Shown here piece by piece: positions 18,122 to 24,899 of a stretch of 64,000 nt of DNA. The translations under genes and the position numbers were made by a program. The stretch is taken from assembly GCA_963810755.1 (NCBI GenBank), contig CAWEOP010000009.1:62001-126000 (forward strand), given 5' to 3'. The stretch's first letter is position 1; every line of letters starts with the position of its first letter. The DNA comes from FEN-1219 sp963810755 (GTDB taxonomy: Bacteria > Pseudomonadota > Gammaproteobacteria > Steroidobacterales > Rariloculaceae). Under the pieces are notes generated by a model, which worked only from the letters and a program-made list of their open reading frames with translations, was not told the origin of the DNA and searched no databases.

Positions 18122-18197
18122 GCTCCCTTCGTCTAGCGGTCCAGGACGTGGCCCTCTCAAGGCTAAAACGGGGGTTCGATTCCCCCAGGGAGCGCCA
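18122..18197 (+). tRNA. tRNA-Glu (anticodon CTC)
   Basis: 76-base tRNA with a seven-pair acceptor stem (GCTCCCT/AGGGAGC), encoded GCCA 3' end, and a five-pair T stem (GGGGG/CCCCC) around TTCGATT. The anticodon stem carries loop CTCTCAA. The anticodon CTC is at 18156-18158 and reads GAG. It resembles E. coli tRNA-Glu closely outside the anticodon arm. No integrase gene or second copy of its 3' end was seen downstream. Confidence 0.95.
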
Positions 18198-18357
18198 ACT
18201 TTTCAACGAGTTGTGTGCACTCGGCAAGCCTACCCAAAGCTGATCCGGGTAGTCTTCGGATAAGCCTCCCGCCGGAATTCGTCGTTCCCGCGCGGCAACC
18301 GCCGGCCGTATCGTCTGAGCGGCAGGCCTGACCAGCGCATTGTGTTGGAGTACGTAA

Positions 18358-18587
18358 ATGGCTACCGACACCCAACCGCGCGACGCGGTCCCCAAGAACC
18401 GCAAGAGTGGCGGATCCGCCGGGGACGACTCCACAATCGATCGCGAGCGCATCACGGACCTGGTCCGCACGCTGCAGGAACGCCAGGCGCGGCCCGGCGC
18501 GGAAACGATTCGGGAGATCGCGTACGAGTACCCGACGCCGACGAGGTCGAGCGTCGGATCCGCGTCGCCATCCGCGAGAGCATCTAA
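18358..18587 (+). CDS. Small hypothetical protein, probably frameshifted
   Basis: From ATG 18358 the frame gives MATDTQPRDAVPKNRKS, then an amphipathic stretch DRERITDLVRTLQERQ, and reaches EIAYEYP near 18535. In the next frame the sequence continues naturally as DADEVERRIRVAIRESI and stops at 18587. Joining them (one base missing near 18537) yields about 76 charged, helical residues. Without the join the first frame continues to 18642 with low-complexity Ser/Arg. No family is recognised. It sits between tRNA-Glu and the 2H phosphoesterase. Confidence 0.45.
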
Positions 18588-18634
18588 CATCGTCATGACA
18601 GAGATTTCGAGCTCGTGCGGACCGCGGAAGTCAA

Positions 18635-19189
18635 ATGTTTGAGTCCGTGTTATTCGCCAGCGTACCGGAGGCCGAGCAAGCAATTAGCAGCCTGCGGCAG
18701 CGCTACGATCCAGTGGCCCGCCTCGGGGTGCCAGCGCACATCACGCTGCTATATCCCTTTATGCCACCGAGTAAAATAACGACCTCGATCGTCGATCGAA
18801 TCACACGCGTCCTTCGTCACTTCGACGCATTCGAGTTTCAGTTACAACGTACCGTTAGGCTTCCCGAGACTCTGTATCTCGAGCCCGAACCGAGCGAGCC
18901 TTTCGTGCGCCTCACGAACGCATTGGCCCAGGAATTTCCAGACTACCCGCCACACGGCGGTAGGTACTCGGGAGTCCTTCCGCATCTGACGGTCGCGAAT
19001 CGTAGTGCATCACTTGCGACTGAAGCTGAAGCCGAGCTTGCGCCAATATTGAATCAGCTAGGTCCCATTTTCGCGGTTTGCCGGGCAGTCGACCTCTTCG
19101 AAAATTCGAGCGGTCACTGGAAACCGCTCCATGCGTTCGCACTGCGCCGAAGTGGCCTACAAGCTGCGCCGGGTACGACCAGCGGGTGA
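18635..19189 (+). CDS. 2H phosphoesterase / 2'-5' RNA ligase-like protein
   Basis: 184-residue protein with the two His-x-Thr motifs of the 2H phosphoesterase fold: PAHITLLYPF (about residues 34-43) and LPHLTVA (about 116-122). Their spacing of about 80 residues fits the family. Such proteins cleave or form 2'-5' or cyclic phosphodiester bonds in RNA or small molecules; the substrate here is unknown. Start ATG 18635. GC content and codon use are less extreme than in the flanking housekeeping genes, consistent with an accessory gene. Confidence 0.85.
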   Translation: MFESVLFASVPEAEQAISSLRQRYDPVARLGVPAHITLLYPFMPPSKITTSIVDRITRVLRHFDAFEFQLQRTVRLPETLYLEPEPSEPFVRLTNALAQEFPDYPPHGGRYSGVLPHLTVANRSASLATEAEAELAPILNQLGPIFAVCRAVDLFENSSGHWKPLHAFALRRSGLQAAPGTTSG

Positions 19190-19434
19190 TCGGGTGCTGA
19201 TGGCGCGCTGACCACGGGTACGGCATGACCCGATGTACGAGACTCCGCACCGGCAGGATTTCTTCGTTGGGGCACTCGCTAGCGTGCATTCTGTCCAGTC
19301 GTGCTCGAGCTTGGGTCGTGACCGCGGATAGCCGAGAGTCGAGGCGCGACTAAGCAGTCCCCGGCTCAGAGATCCATCTCCGCATTGATTGAATACTTGC
19401 AACATATCGGACCTAAGCTTTGCCTGTGACCCTA
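19190..19434. other. Intergenic stretch, no gene supported
   Basis: Short stretch between the 2H phosphoesterase and the HNH-like gene. Possible reading frames are low-complexity and lack ribosome sites. A TTGATTGAATACTTGC segment near 19386 is AT-rich and could hold a promoter, but no well-spaced -10/-35 pair is evident. Confidence 0.4.
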
Positions 19435-19710
19435 ATGCATGAACGCATTTTGCGAGAAACCCCGACCTACTGGGCGTGGCTCTATATGCGCCGGCGTCAT
19501 TTGGATGGAGCTACCGCAGAGGTCTGTGCGCGGTGGGCGCATTTCGAAAACTTCCTCGCGGACATGGGAAAACGCCCCCGCCGCACGACGCTCATTCGCA
19601 TCGACGACAAGAGAGCCTATGGGCCGGGCAACTGCCAATGGAAGGCGAGCGAACGACAGCATGACGCAATAGCCCATGCGACTTTTGTGGAGCTGCGCGG
19701 GAGGCAATGA
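19435..19710 (+). CDS. HNH-endonuclease-like small protein, probably lacking catalytic His
   Basis: 91 residues from ATG 19435 (an upstream TTG at 19420 is possible). The segment FLADMGKRPRRTTLIRIDD, then YGPGNCQWKASERQ, matches the pattern DMGxRPxxxxLxRIDxxxxYxPxNCRW seen in phage and homing-type HNH proteins. The histidine usually just before LxRID is absent (Thr here), so nuclease activity is doubtful. A DNA-binding or vestigial role is possible. The 22-base palindrome directly after its stop may end its transcript. Confidence 0.55.
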   Translation: MHERILRETPTYWAWLYMRRRHLDGATAEVCARWAHFENFLADMGKRPRRTTLIRIDDKRAYGPGNCQWKASERQHDAIAHATFVELRGRQ

Positions 19711-19713
19711 CCA

Positions 19714-19735
19714 GGCAACGCTAGCTAGCGTTGTC
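19714..19735 (+). terminator. Perfect palindrome, possible terminator of the HNH-like gene
   Basis: CAACGCTAGCTAGCGTTG is an uninterrupted 18-base palindrome (22 with a G-U and a G-C pair), three bases after the preceding TGA. It is followed by GGCTCTTTC, only moderately T-rich. It could be a weak intrinsic terminator or a binding site for a dimeric protein. Confidence 0.35.
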
Positions 19736-20024
19736 GGCTCTTTCGGTTCGCTCTAGGAAATTCGTGCAAACGGCGCGTAGCGTAGAAGTTTGAATCGGAC
19801 GCGCGAGTTGTCTGTTGGGCGCCGCCGGAGGCCCATCCGCAGCTTCATCGATGATGTAACGCCGAGTGGGAACGAGCATCAAAGAATTGTTCCGCACCGC
19901 GAGCCTCATTCTTATTAGAGGCTCAATTTCGTGCTTTCGTGTGCGACGGAGCACCGAAGCAATTTGTATTACTTGGCGGTCAGAGGCTCGCCATGCCGCG
20001 AATCAACGCAGCCTTCCTCTCGGG
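19736..20024. other. Intergenic stretch, no gene supported
   Basis: A 77-codon minus-strand frame runs through here and ends inside the palindrome, but it has no ribosome site, domain or coding-like composition. Base composition is lower in GC than the housekeeping genes. No repeat or RNA gene was recognised. Confidence 0.4.
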
Positions 20025-20061
20025 TGAAGACGGACCCCGCTGAACGCGGGGTCCCTCTTCA
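20025..20061. terminator. Strong 37-base stem-loop, likely bidirectional terminator
   Basis: GGACCCCGC/GCGGGGTCC pairs perfectly around TGAAC. The stem extends by TGAAGA/TCTTCA beyond one C-C mismatch. The T-tract is weak in either direction. Its position, two bases past the stop of the 42-codon gene on the minus strand and downstream of the HNH-like gene on the plus strand, suits a shared transcription end. Confidence 0.5.
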
Positions 20062-20062
20062 T

Positions 20063-20191
20063 TCAATGACGCGCGGATTCTTGTTTCCCTTTCTCGACCA
20101 CTGGCCGCGACGCGAGCAACTTCCTCGCTGCGACCTTCCACGCCTCGTATGCTGTACGCGGCGACTGCGAATCGTCCTGGTTCATCTGCAT
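20063..20191 (-). CDS. 42-residue hypothetical protein with its own promoter
   Basis: Starts MQMNQDDSQSPRTAYEAWK and continues with a basic helix (VAARKLLASRPVVEKGK). GGAG lies eight bases before the ATG, and a promoter with 17-base spacing lies just upstream (20208-20236). A long stem-loop follows the stop. The complete promoter/ribosome-site/ORF/stem-loop order supports a real gene despite the size. No family is recognised. It could be a small regulatory or nucleic-acid-binding protein, but nothing in the sequence proves that. Confidence 0.5.
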   Translation of the reverse strand: MQMNQDDSQSPRTAYEAWKVAARKLLASRPVVEKGKQESARH

Positions 20192-20207
20192 CGTCGTTTC
20201 TCCACTA

Positions 20208-20236
20208 GTTATGTTCTTCCGCGACCTAGTGCTCAA
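20208..20236 (-). promoter_or_regulatory. Promoter of the 42-residue gene
   Basis: On the minus strand TTGAGC (20231-20236) and CATAAC (20208-20213) are separated by 17 bases. Each matches four of six consensus bases. Transcription would begin near 20201, ten bases before the ATG. Confidence 0.45.
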
Positions 20237-20387
20237 TGGTCCTGAATCGGCGAGCCTTCTTCCGTCACTTTCACGAAACTGCAATCACCTTCTGCGATAC
20301 GTACCGCATTGGGCCTCGCCGAGACTCGAGGGCTGACGAGGTGATACAAGTCTCGTGCCATGAGACGCCTTATCGGTCCGAATGTGC

Positions 20388-21956
20388 CTATTGAATCAAC
20401 TTCGTCCCTTCATTCGATTTAGTGCTTTCCATGCCGCTCGCAGCGAGCGCGGTCACCGCAAAATACCAGCGCCCCGCCCCCAGGTTTCCGACGGTCCAGG
20501 TCTTGGTGGTGGGGTTGTTGATTAGCAGCTGATTCGTGTACACGCCGGACGTAGTGCCCCAGTAGACCTTGAACCCGATCAAGTCGGTGAGAGTCGTGCC
20601 GTTCGAGTTCTGGGTAGGAGGCACCCACGAGAGTGCCGCAGAGCCTGTGGTCGTAGGCGGCGGCGTTGCGGGCGGCGTCGATTGAGCACCGCCTACGCTG
20701 ACATTCGAGAAGGTCGCGGTCGCGAGCGCGCCATCGTTGTGGCTCGTATCGGCGAGTCCGACGTACGTCGAAGCGCCCATCTGAATCGCGACACTGCCGC
20801 GTTGCGCCCATGTCGTCCCGTTCACCGAGGTGTAGCTCGTGAACTGATTACCCGCGCGACGTACGCGCACCCAGTACGGCGCGCGCGCGGCGGCGTCGCC
20901 CGGCGTCCAATCGGCCCATCCGCCAGCCGCCTGGCGGTATTGGAAACCCGAGCCGTTGCTCCCAGAAAGCATCGTCATCGCAAACCGGGCGCTCGGGTCC
21001 AACGTTTCGCGAATCATCACGCCGACTTTCGTCCATTGGTCAGCCGCGACGAGGCTGTCGACGCGCGCGGTGATCTCGCCGTCGCCGCTCAGCGCGGTAT
21101 AGACGTAGCGAAACTCGTCGCGGCTATCCCAGATGTCCGCGCCAGAACCGCGAACCGTATAGACGCCATTCGTCGAGCTCGACGATCCCGCGGCGGCTAC
21201 CGCTCCGATATCGGCCGCGCTCGTTAACGTGGTCGACGTGGGTGGCGGGGTCGTGGGTGGCGGCGTCGCGGGCGGCGGCGTCGGGGCGGCGGCGTCGCGG
21301 GCGGCGGCGTCGCGGGCGGCGGCGTCGCGGGCGGCGGCGTCGCGGGAGTGCCCGCCACCACGCTCACATGTGAGAAAGCAGACGTTACGATACTCGTGTC
21401 GTTGTGACTCGTAACGGCGAGGCCGATCAGCGTCGAGGTAGTCATTTGGATCGTGACGCTGCTGCCGCGCTGCGTCCACGCCGTGCCGTCGGGCGAGATG
21501 TAACCCGTGAACACATTACCGGCGCGACGAACGCGAACCCAGTAGGGGGCTCGAGTCACCCAATCAGATTGAGTCGACTCAGCCTCCCCGGCGACCGTTT
21601 GGCGGTATTCGAAAGTCTGCGCCGTTACCGCCCGTCACGATCGTCATCGCGAAACGCGAGCTCGGGTTCAGTGTCTCGCGAATCATCACGCCGGCCTTCG
21701 TCCAGGAGTCGGCTATCGCGAGGCTGTCGACGCGCGCAGTGATTTCGCCGTCACCGTTGAGCGGGACGTAGACGTAACGAAACTCATCCTGCGTTCCCCA
21801 GATATCCTCACCGGAAGCCCGAACCGTGTACACCCCGTTCGCCAAGCTCGAGGATCCCGCAGATCCGACTGCGCCGATATCGACGGAGCCCGTCAACGTC
21901 TGAGCGAACGCGAATCCCGGACATAGGAAGACGATCGACAACAGGAACGACTTCAT
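20388..21956 (-). CDS. Secreted protein: two LamG/DUF1349-like modules plus fibronectin type III (two frameshifts)
   Basis: Begins with a signal peptide (MKSFLLSIVFLCPGFAFAQ) at ATG 21956, with GGGAG upstream. Two homologous ~165-residue modules follow, each with DIGAVG, a DIW..DEFRYVY segment, GDGEITARVDSL and APYWVRVRRAGN. They resemble the concanavalin-like DUF1349 fold. They are joined by a (TPPPA)n linker, and a C-terminal fibronectin type III domain ends TKLIQ. One extra base near 21618 and one missing base in the repeat near 21286 break the frame; correcting both gives 522 residues. Probably extracellular and carbohydrate- or surface-binding; no catalytic residues are apparent. Confidence 0.75.
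21246..21352 (+). repeat. 15-base tandem repeat encoding the TPPPA linker
   Basis: The unit GCGGGCGGCGGCGTC recurs about six to seven times with little change. On the coding (minus) strand it encodes Thr-Pro-Pro-Pro-Ala. One unit lacks a base (GTCGGGGCGG instead of GTCGCGGGCGG), which causes the second frameshift of the surrounding gene. Such an array is prone to slippage in the cell and to error in assembly. Confidence 0.85.
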
Positions 21957-22990
21957 GGGCTCTCCCACTCCATAGAAAAGAAACACGATGGTTCGTTCCG
22001 CACGCGGCTCGAAACCCCTTCGATGCGCGGCCCACCCAGCGGCGTGACCGACTCTCTTGCGATTGTTCAGGCGATGCCGATGACGCTTGATGCGAGAATG
22101 ACTCGATCAGAGCGCGGCGGCGTCGCCGCGCGATCTCGCCCAACCTCGCGACTCGATCGACGCCTACGCGTACGGCGCCACTCGCGTCCAAGCTGCTTCA
22201 GGCTCGCTCGACTCGAGATCGAGCCCGCTTCGCCAGACGCCGACGTTAACAAACGATCAGCGCTTGTCCGTCTCGCGAATTGGTCGAGTTACGGCAGAAT
22301 GAAAAGAGAACGGCAGCAACAGAACCGACCTCATCGCGCTCTCCAATTCCGTGGAACGAAAAATCCGTGGAAAGAAACGGTTCGACCACGTGAGCGCTCG
22401 AACCCCCTGTGCACTTCATTGCGCGCTTGCCGCGCCTGTTGTCGCGCGACAGCTCGTTCTAGTTGGTTTCACCGGCGTTAACCGGGCAAACCTTCGGAAG
22501 CTGTGTTCGACGTGCCGTCGAACTATTCGGAAAAAACTCGAAGCGAGGTCGAGAGTAACCAAGTTATGTCGATCCGAAAAATTGTCTGCGATGAGCGACA
22601 CTAATTCTCATGGCTGTCTGTGATCGACGACATCTTCGATGACTGCAAAATCACCACACGATCAAACATCGTCGCGTGCAACTGTCGCGCGAGAAAACCA
22701 AAGTGCTGCAGTTACTAACGCGAGGACTTGCGACTCGTTTCGAGCACCGCATTGGAACGATGCGTTCGTCGCGCGCTAGTCTCCACCGTGCGCGAGACCT
22801 CACCCCCGGCGCGAGAACGTCAACGAAGGACGTCGGTGCTACTCTGCGAACGCGCTCGGATCAGACGGCTCAGCCCGCATTCGAGGTGGACTCGCTCCCT
22901 GCTGGAAGGTCTCTTGTTGGGGCCTCCGCAGAGGCCTCGTGTCGCACCGCCAACCCTTGAGACTTCTTGACCTCGGCAGCAAAAGACGAG
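21957..22990. other. About 1 kb without a supported gene
   Basis: All frames are short or low-complexity, none has a convincing ribosome site, and no domain was recognised. Composition is visibly less GC-rich than the flanks, with A-rich patches around 22300-22380 and 22530-22580. A six-pair hairpin GGCCTC-CGCA-GAGGCC occurs near 22921. The left end must carry the upstream control region of the secreted-protein gene. It may hold decayed genes or unrecognised RNA. Confidence 0.45.
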
Positions 22991-22993
22991 AGC

Positions 22994-22999
22994 TATACT
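22994..22999 (+). promoter_or_regulatory. -10 box of the candidate sRNA
   Basis: TATACT stands 7-8 bases before the proposed RNA start. TTGACC lies upstream, but at 21 bases it is too far for an ordinary -35. The promoter is therefore only partly supported and might need an activator. Confidence 0.4.
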
Positions 23000-23005
23000 G
23001 TTGTC

Positions 23006-23086
23006 CGCTTTGAGAATTTCCTCCCCGATTTGGAGATCTTGAAGCCCCCTGCAGAGCCTGACCGAAAGGTCGGGCTCTCTTTTTTT
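23006..23086 (+). ncRNA. Candidate small RNA with C-rich loop and intrinsic terminator
   Basis: About 80 bases between a TATACT box and a strong terminator, with no open frame of note. A 5' hairpin (ATTTCC pairing GGAGAT) displays TCCCCGATTT in its loop, and the CCTCCCC run could pair with Shine-Dalgarno sequences. The last 34 bases form an 11-pair stem with a GAAA loop and an eight-base pyrimidine tail, the usual Hfq-binding 3' end. The layout resembles the C-rich-loop sRNAs described in several proteobacteria, but no named family is claimed. Confidence 0.5.
23053..23086 (+). terminator. Rho-independent terminator
   Basis: AGAGCCTGACC-GAAA-GGTCGGGCTCT forms 11 pairs (one G-U), followed directly by CTTTTTTT. 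It is the clearest intrinsic terminator in the window, and no protein gene precedes it on this strand. It separates the candidate sRNA from the next gene at 23221. Confidence 0.9.
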
Positions 23087-23220
23087 GCGGCCAGCGAAAC
23101 GGTTGATGCACGCTTCGGCGATCGTGCGGCACGGCGTTTCACACGCTCCACCTTCGCGGACGTTCGAAAAAGCCGAACGAAATCGCTACACTGGGACGGA
23201 GACTTAATACGAGCACTGCG

Positions 23221-23559
23221 ATGGCTGGTCACGACAAGTGGATTCGCTCCATCAGGGACAACCCGGCCGGAAAGGTCGTCGCGGATCCCGAGGGCAACCG
23301 GTGGGAATGGGATCGCGCTACTCAGGAAGATACGTCCCGATTGCTGCGCAGACTTCACAATGACGAGCTCGCGATCGAGCAAAGCGATATCGTCCCGAAT
23401 CCGTTGCGCCGTCGTCGCCCAGCGGCCGCAAAGCACACCGAGAGCCGCGCAGAGAAGCGCGCCCCTGACCTATCCAAACCTTCACAGAAATCGAGCGGGC
23501 GGGACGAAGGCGGTGGATTCAACCCGTATGACAGTTCGGGCAAAGCACGGCGTCGCTGA
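23221..23559 (+). CDS. Conserved-looking hypothetical protein, 112 residues
   Basis: N-terminal part (about 1-62) is compact: DKWIRSIRDNPAGKVVADP, NRWEWDR, then SRLLRRLHNDELAIEQSDIVPNP. A basic, disordered linker follows, and the protein ends with GGGFNPYDSSGKARRR. The balanced composition and the distinct C-terminal motif suggest a genuine protein, but I recognise no named family or activity. There is no membrane segment or signal. It stands alone after the terminator at 23086. Confidence 0.65.
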   Translation: MAGHDKWIRSIRDNPAGKVVADPEGNRWEWDRATQEDTSRLLRRLHNDELAIEQSDIVPNPLRRRRPAAAKHTESRAEKRAPDLSKPSQKSSGRDEGGGFNPYDSSGKARRR

Positions 23560-23726
23560 GCCGCGCTCTCGAGATCCGTTTACTTCTCGCTCGCGTTTTC
23601 GCGCGGTCGGCGTCCGTGCCGACGCGCTGCAGATCACGATCACACCCAGCGAGCACCGCCGCAGCTGCGCAAGTTCGTGCGGCGCGAATTCGGTGACTGC
23701 CTCACAACCAAAGCAGCGCCCGCGCT
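23560..23726. other. Short intergenic region upstream of the GIY-YIG-like operon
   Basis: No coding frame or RNA gene is seen. The region leads into a TATAAT box at 23727. Confidence 0.4.
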
Positions 23727-23732
23727 TATAAT
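23727..23732 (+). promoter_or_regulatory. -10 box TATAAT upstream of the GIY-YIG-like/GNAT/RDD operon
   Basis: A perfect TATAAT lies 43 bases before the GTG at 23776. No good -35 is found at 16-18 bases. Transcription would start near 23739. Confidence 0.5.
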
Positions 23733-23775
23733 CTTCCGCCTCCCGACCGCGAGGTCGAGCAGCCGAGGAAGCTCC

Positions 23776-24135
23776 GTGGCGAAAACCACCAAGATCGATG
23801 CAGTGACGTTCGCCGGTCGCTCCGGCAAGGGCTACGAGTTCCGCGTGTACGTATGGGACACGAAGTTCAAATCGTTGCCGGGCGTGTATGTCGTCGCGTC
23901 ACGTTCGATCGAGCCGGGCCAAAGCCCGCGTTACGAGCCCGTGTTTGTCGGAGCTGCCGCCGATCTTTCGAAGACGTTCAAGAGCCATCCGCGCAACGAG
24001 TGTTTCCAGATGTACTACGCAAACGTCGTCGGCGTACTGAAAGAAGTCGACGCCGACAGCCGAGAGGAGATCACTCGCGACCTTGCCGAGGGCCTTGCCC
24101 CACCGTGCAACGCAGCAGATTCCGAGCTCGGATGA
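23776..24135 (+). CDS. GIY-YIG-like domain hypothetical protein
   Basis: 119 residues from GTG 23776, with GAGGAA seven bases upstream. It has PGVYVVASR in place of the GIY motif and YEPVFVGAAADLSKTF in place of YIG. A conserved-looking end EITRDLAEGLAPPCN follows, where GIY-YIG nucleases have their metal-binding Glu and Asn region. The core motifs are altered, so activity is uncertain. The stop overlaps the GNAT start (ATGA), indicating an operon. Fold assignment is inference from motif layout. Confidence 0.6.
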   Translation: MAKTTKIDAVTFAGRSGKGYEFRVYVWDTKFKSLPGVYVVASRSIEPGQSPRYEPVFVGAAADLSKTFKSHPRNECFQMYYANVVGVLKEVDADSREEITRDLAEGLAPPCNAADSELG

Positions 24136-24428
24136 TCTCAGCGGCGGCGGAACGCGTGCGGCACGAGCCCGAGCGCCGCCGGTTCGCGATCGTACTCGAC
24201 GATGCGGTCGCGGTTCTCGAGTATCGACAAGTCGATGCGACGACACTCGTCTACCAGCACACGTTCGTCCCACCTGGATCTCGCGGCCGCGGCCTAGCGT
24301 CGGAGCTCGCCGCCTTTGCACTCCGATACGCCGTGAGCCACGACCTCAAGGTCGTTCCCACGTGTCCGTTCGTTGCCGCGTTCGTCCACAACCATCCCGA
24401 GTTTCATTCCGCGCTCGCGCACCCGTGA
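24132..24428 (+). CDS. GCN5-related N-acetyltransferase-like protein (YjdJ type)
   Basis: Small 98-residue protein with the compact GNAT signature of the YjdJ group: TFVPPGSRGRGLASELAAFALRYA (acetyl-CoA pyrophosphate loop), then VVPTCPFVAAFVHNHPEF. ATG 24132 overlaps the preceding stop by four bases, and its own TGA overlaps the GTG of the RDD gene, so all three are translationally coupled. The acceptor substrate is unknown. Confidence 0.85.
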   Translation: MISAAAERVRHEPERRRFAIVLDDAVAVLEYRQVDATTLVYQHTFVPPGSRGRGLASELAAFALRYAVSHDLKVVPTCPFVAAFVHNHPEFHSALAHP

Positions 24429-24899
24429 CCACCGCCCCGCCGCGTTCCGCCAAACGGCCTCCCGACGAGCCCGCTGCGCTGTTCCGCCGACTCGCCGCAC
24501 TCGCGTACGACGCGCTGCTGCTGTTTGCGCTGCTGTTCGTGTTCACGCTCGTCGCGATCGTTGTGCGCGGCGGCCGTGAGATCGGTCCCGGAACGTTTCT
24601 GGTTCGAAGCAAGCCTCGTCACGCTCGCACTCGTCTTCTGCGCCGGCTTCTGGACGCGCGGCGGGCAGACGCTCGGCATGCGAGCCTGGCGCATACGGTT
24701 GATCGCGGCAGACGGCGGCCCGATCACTTTGCCGCGCGCTTGCGGGCGATTCTTCGCGGGCTGGTTGGCGGCGCTCCCGTTAGGAATCGGCTACTGGTGG
24801 GCGCTGTTCGACAGGCAGCAGCGCCGCTGCTGGCACGACATGCTGTCGGGCACGCGCGTGGTGCGAGTGCCGCCGCGCACCGCTAGCGCGCCCGACTGA
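24425..24899 (+). CDS. RDD family membrane protein (one frameshift)
   Basis: Starts GTG 24425 with FRRLAALAYDALLLFALLF, the RDD opening, and a first membrane helix. After an extra T in the TTT near 24598 the frame resumes as FWFEASLVTLALVFC, then GQTLGMRAWRIRL and WWALFDRQQRRCWHDMLSGT, the typical RDD end. Corrected length is 157 residues with three or four membrane segments. The transport role of RDD proteins is mostly unproven. The 3' end overlaps the convergent lptG by 17 bases. Confidence 0.82.

Noticed and set aside
19721..19954. 77-codon minus-strand ORF
   Set aside because: No ribosome site or recognisable domain; it ends inside the palindrome and looks like chance.
21246..21352. CRISPR-like array
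   Set aside because: The repeats are 15 bases, contiguous and coding (TPPPA), without spacers.
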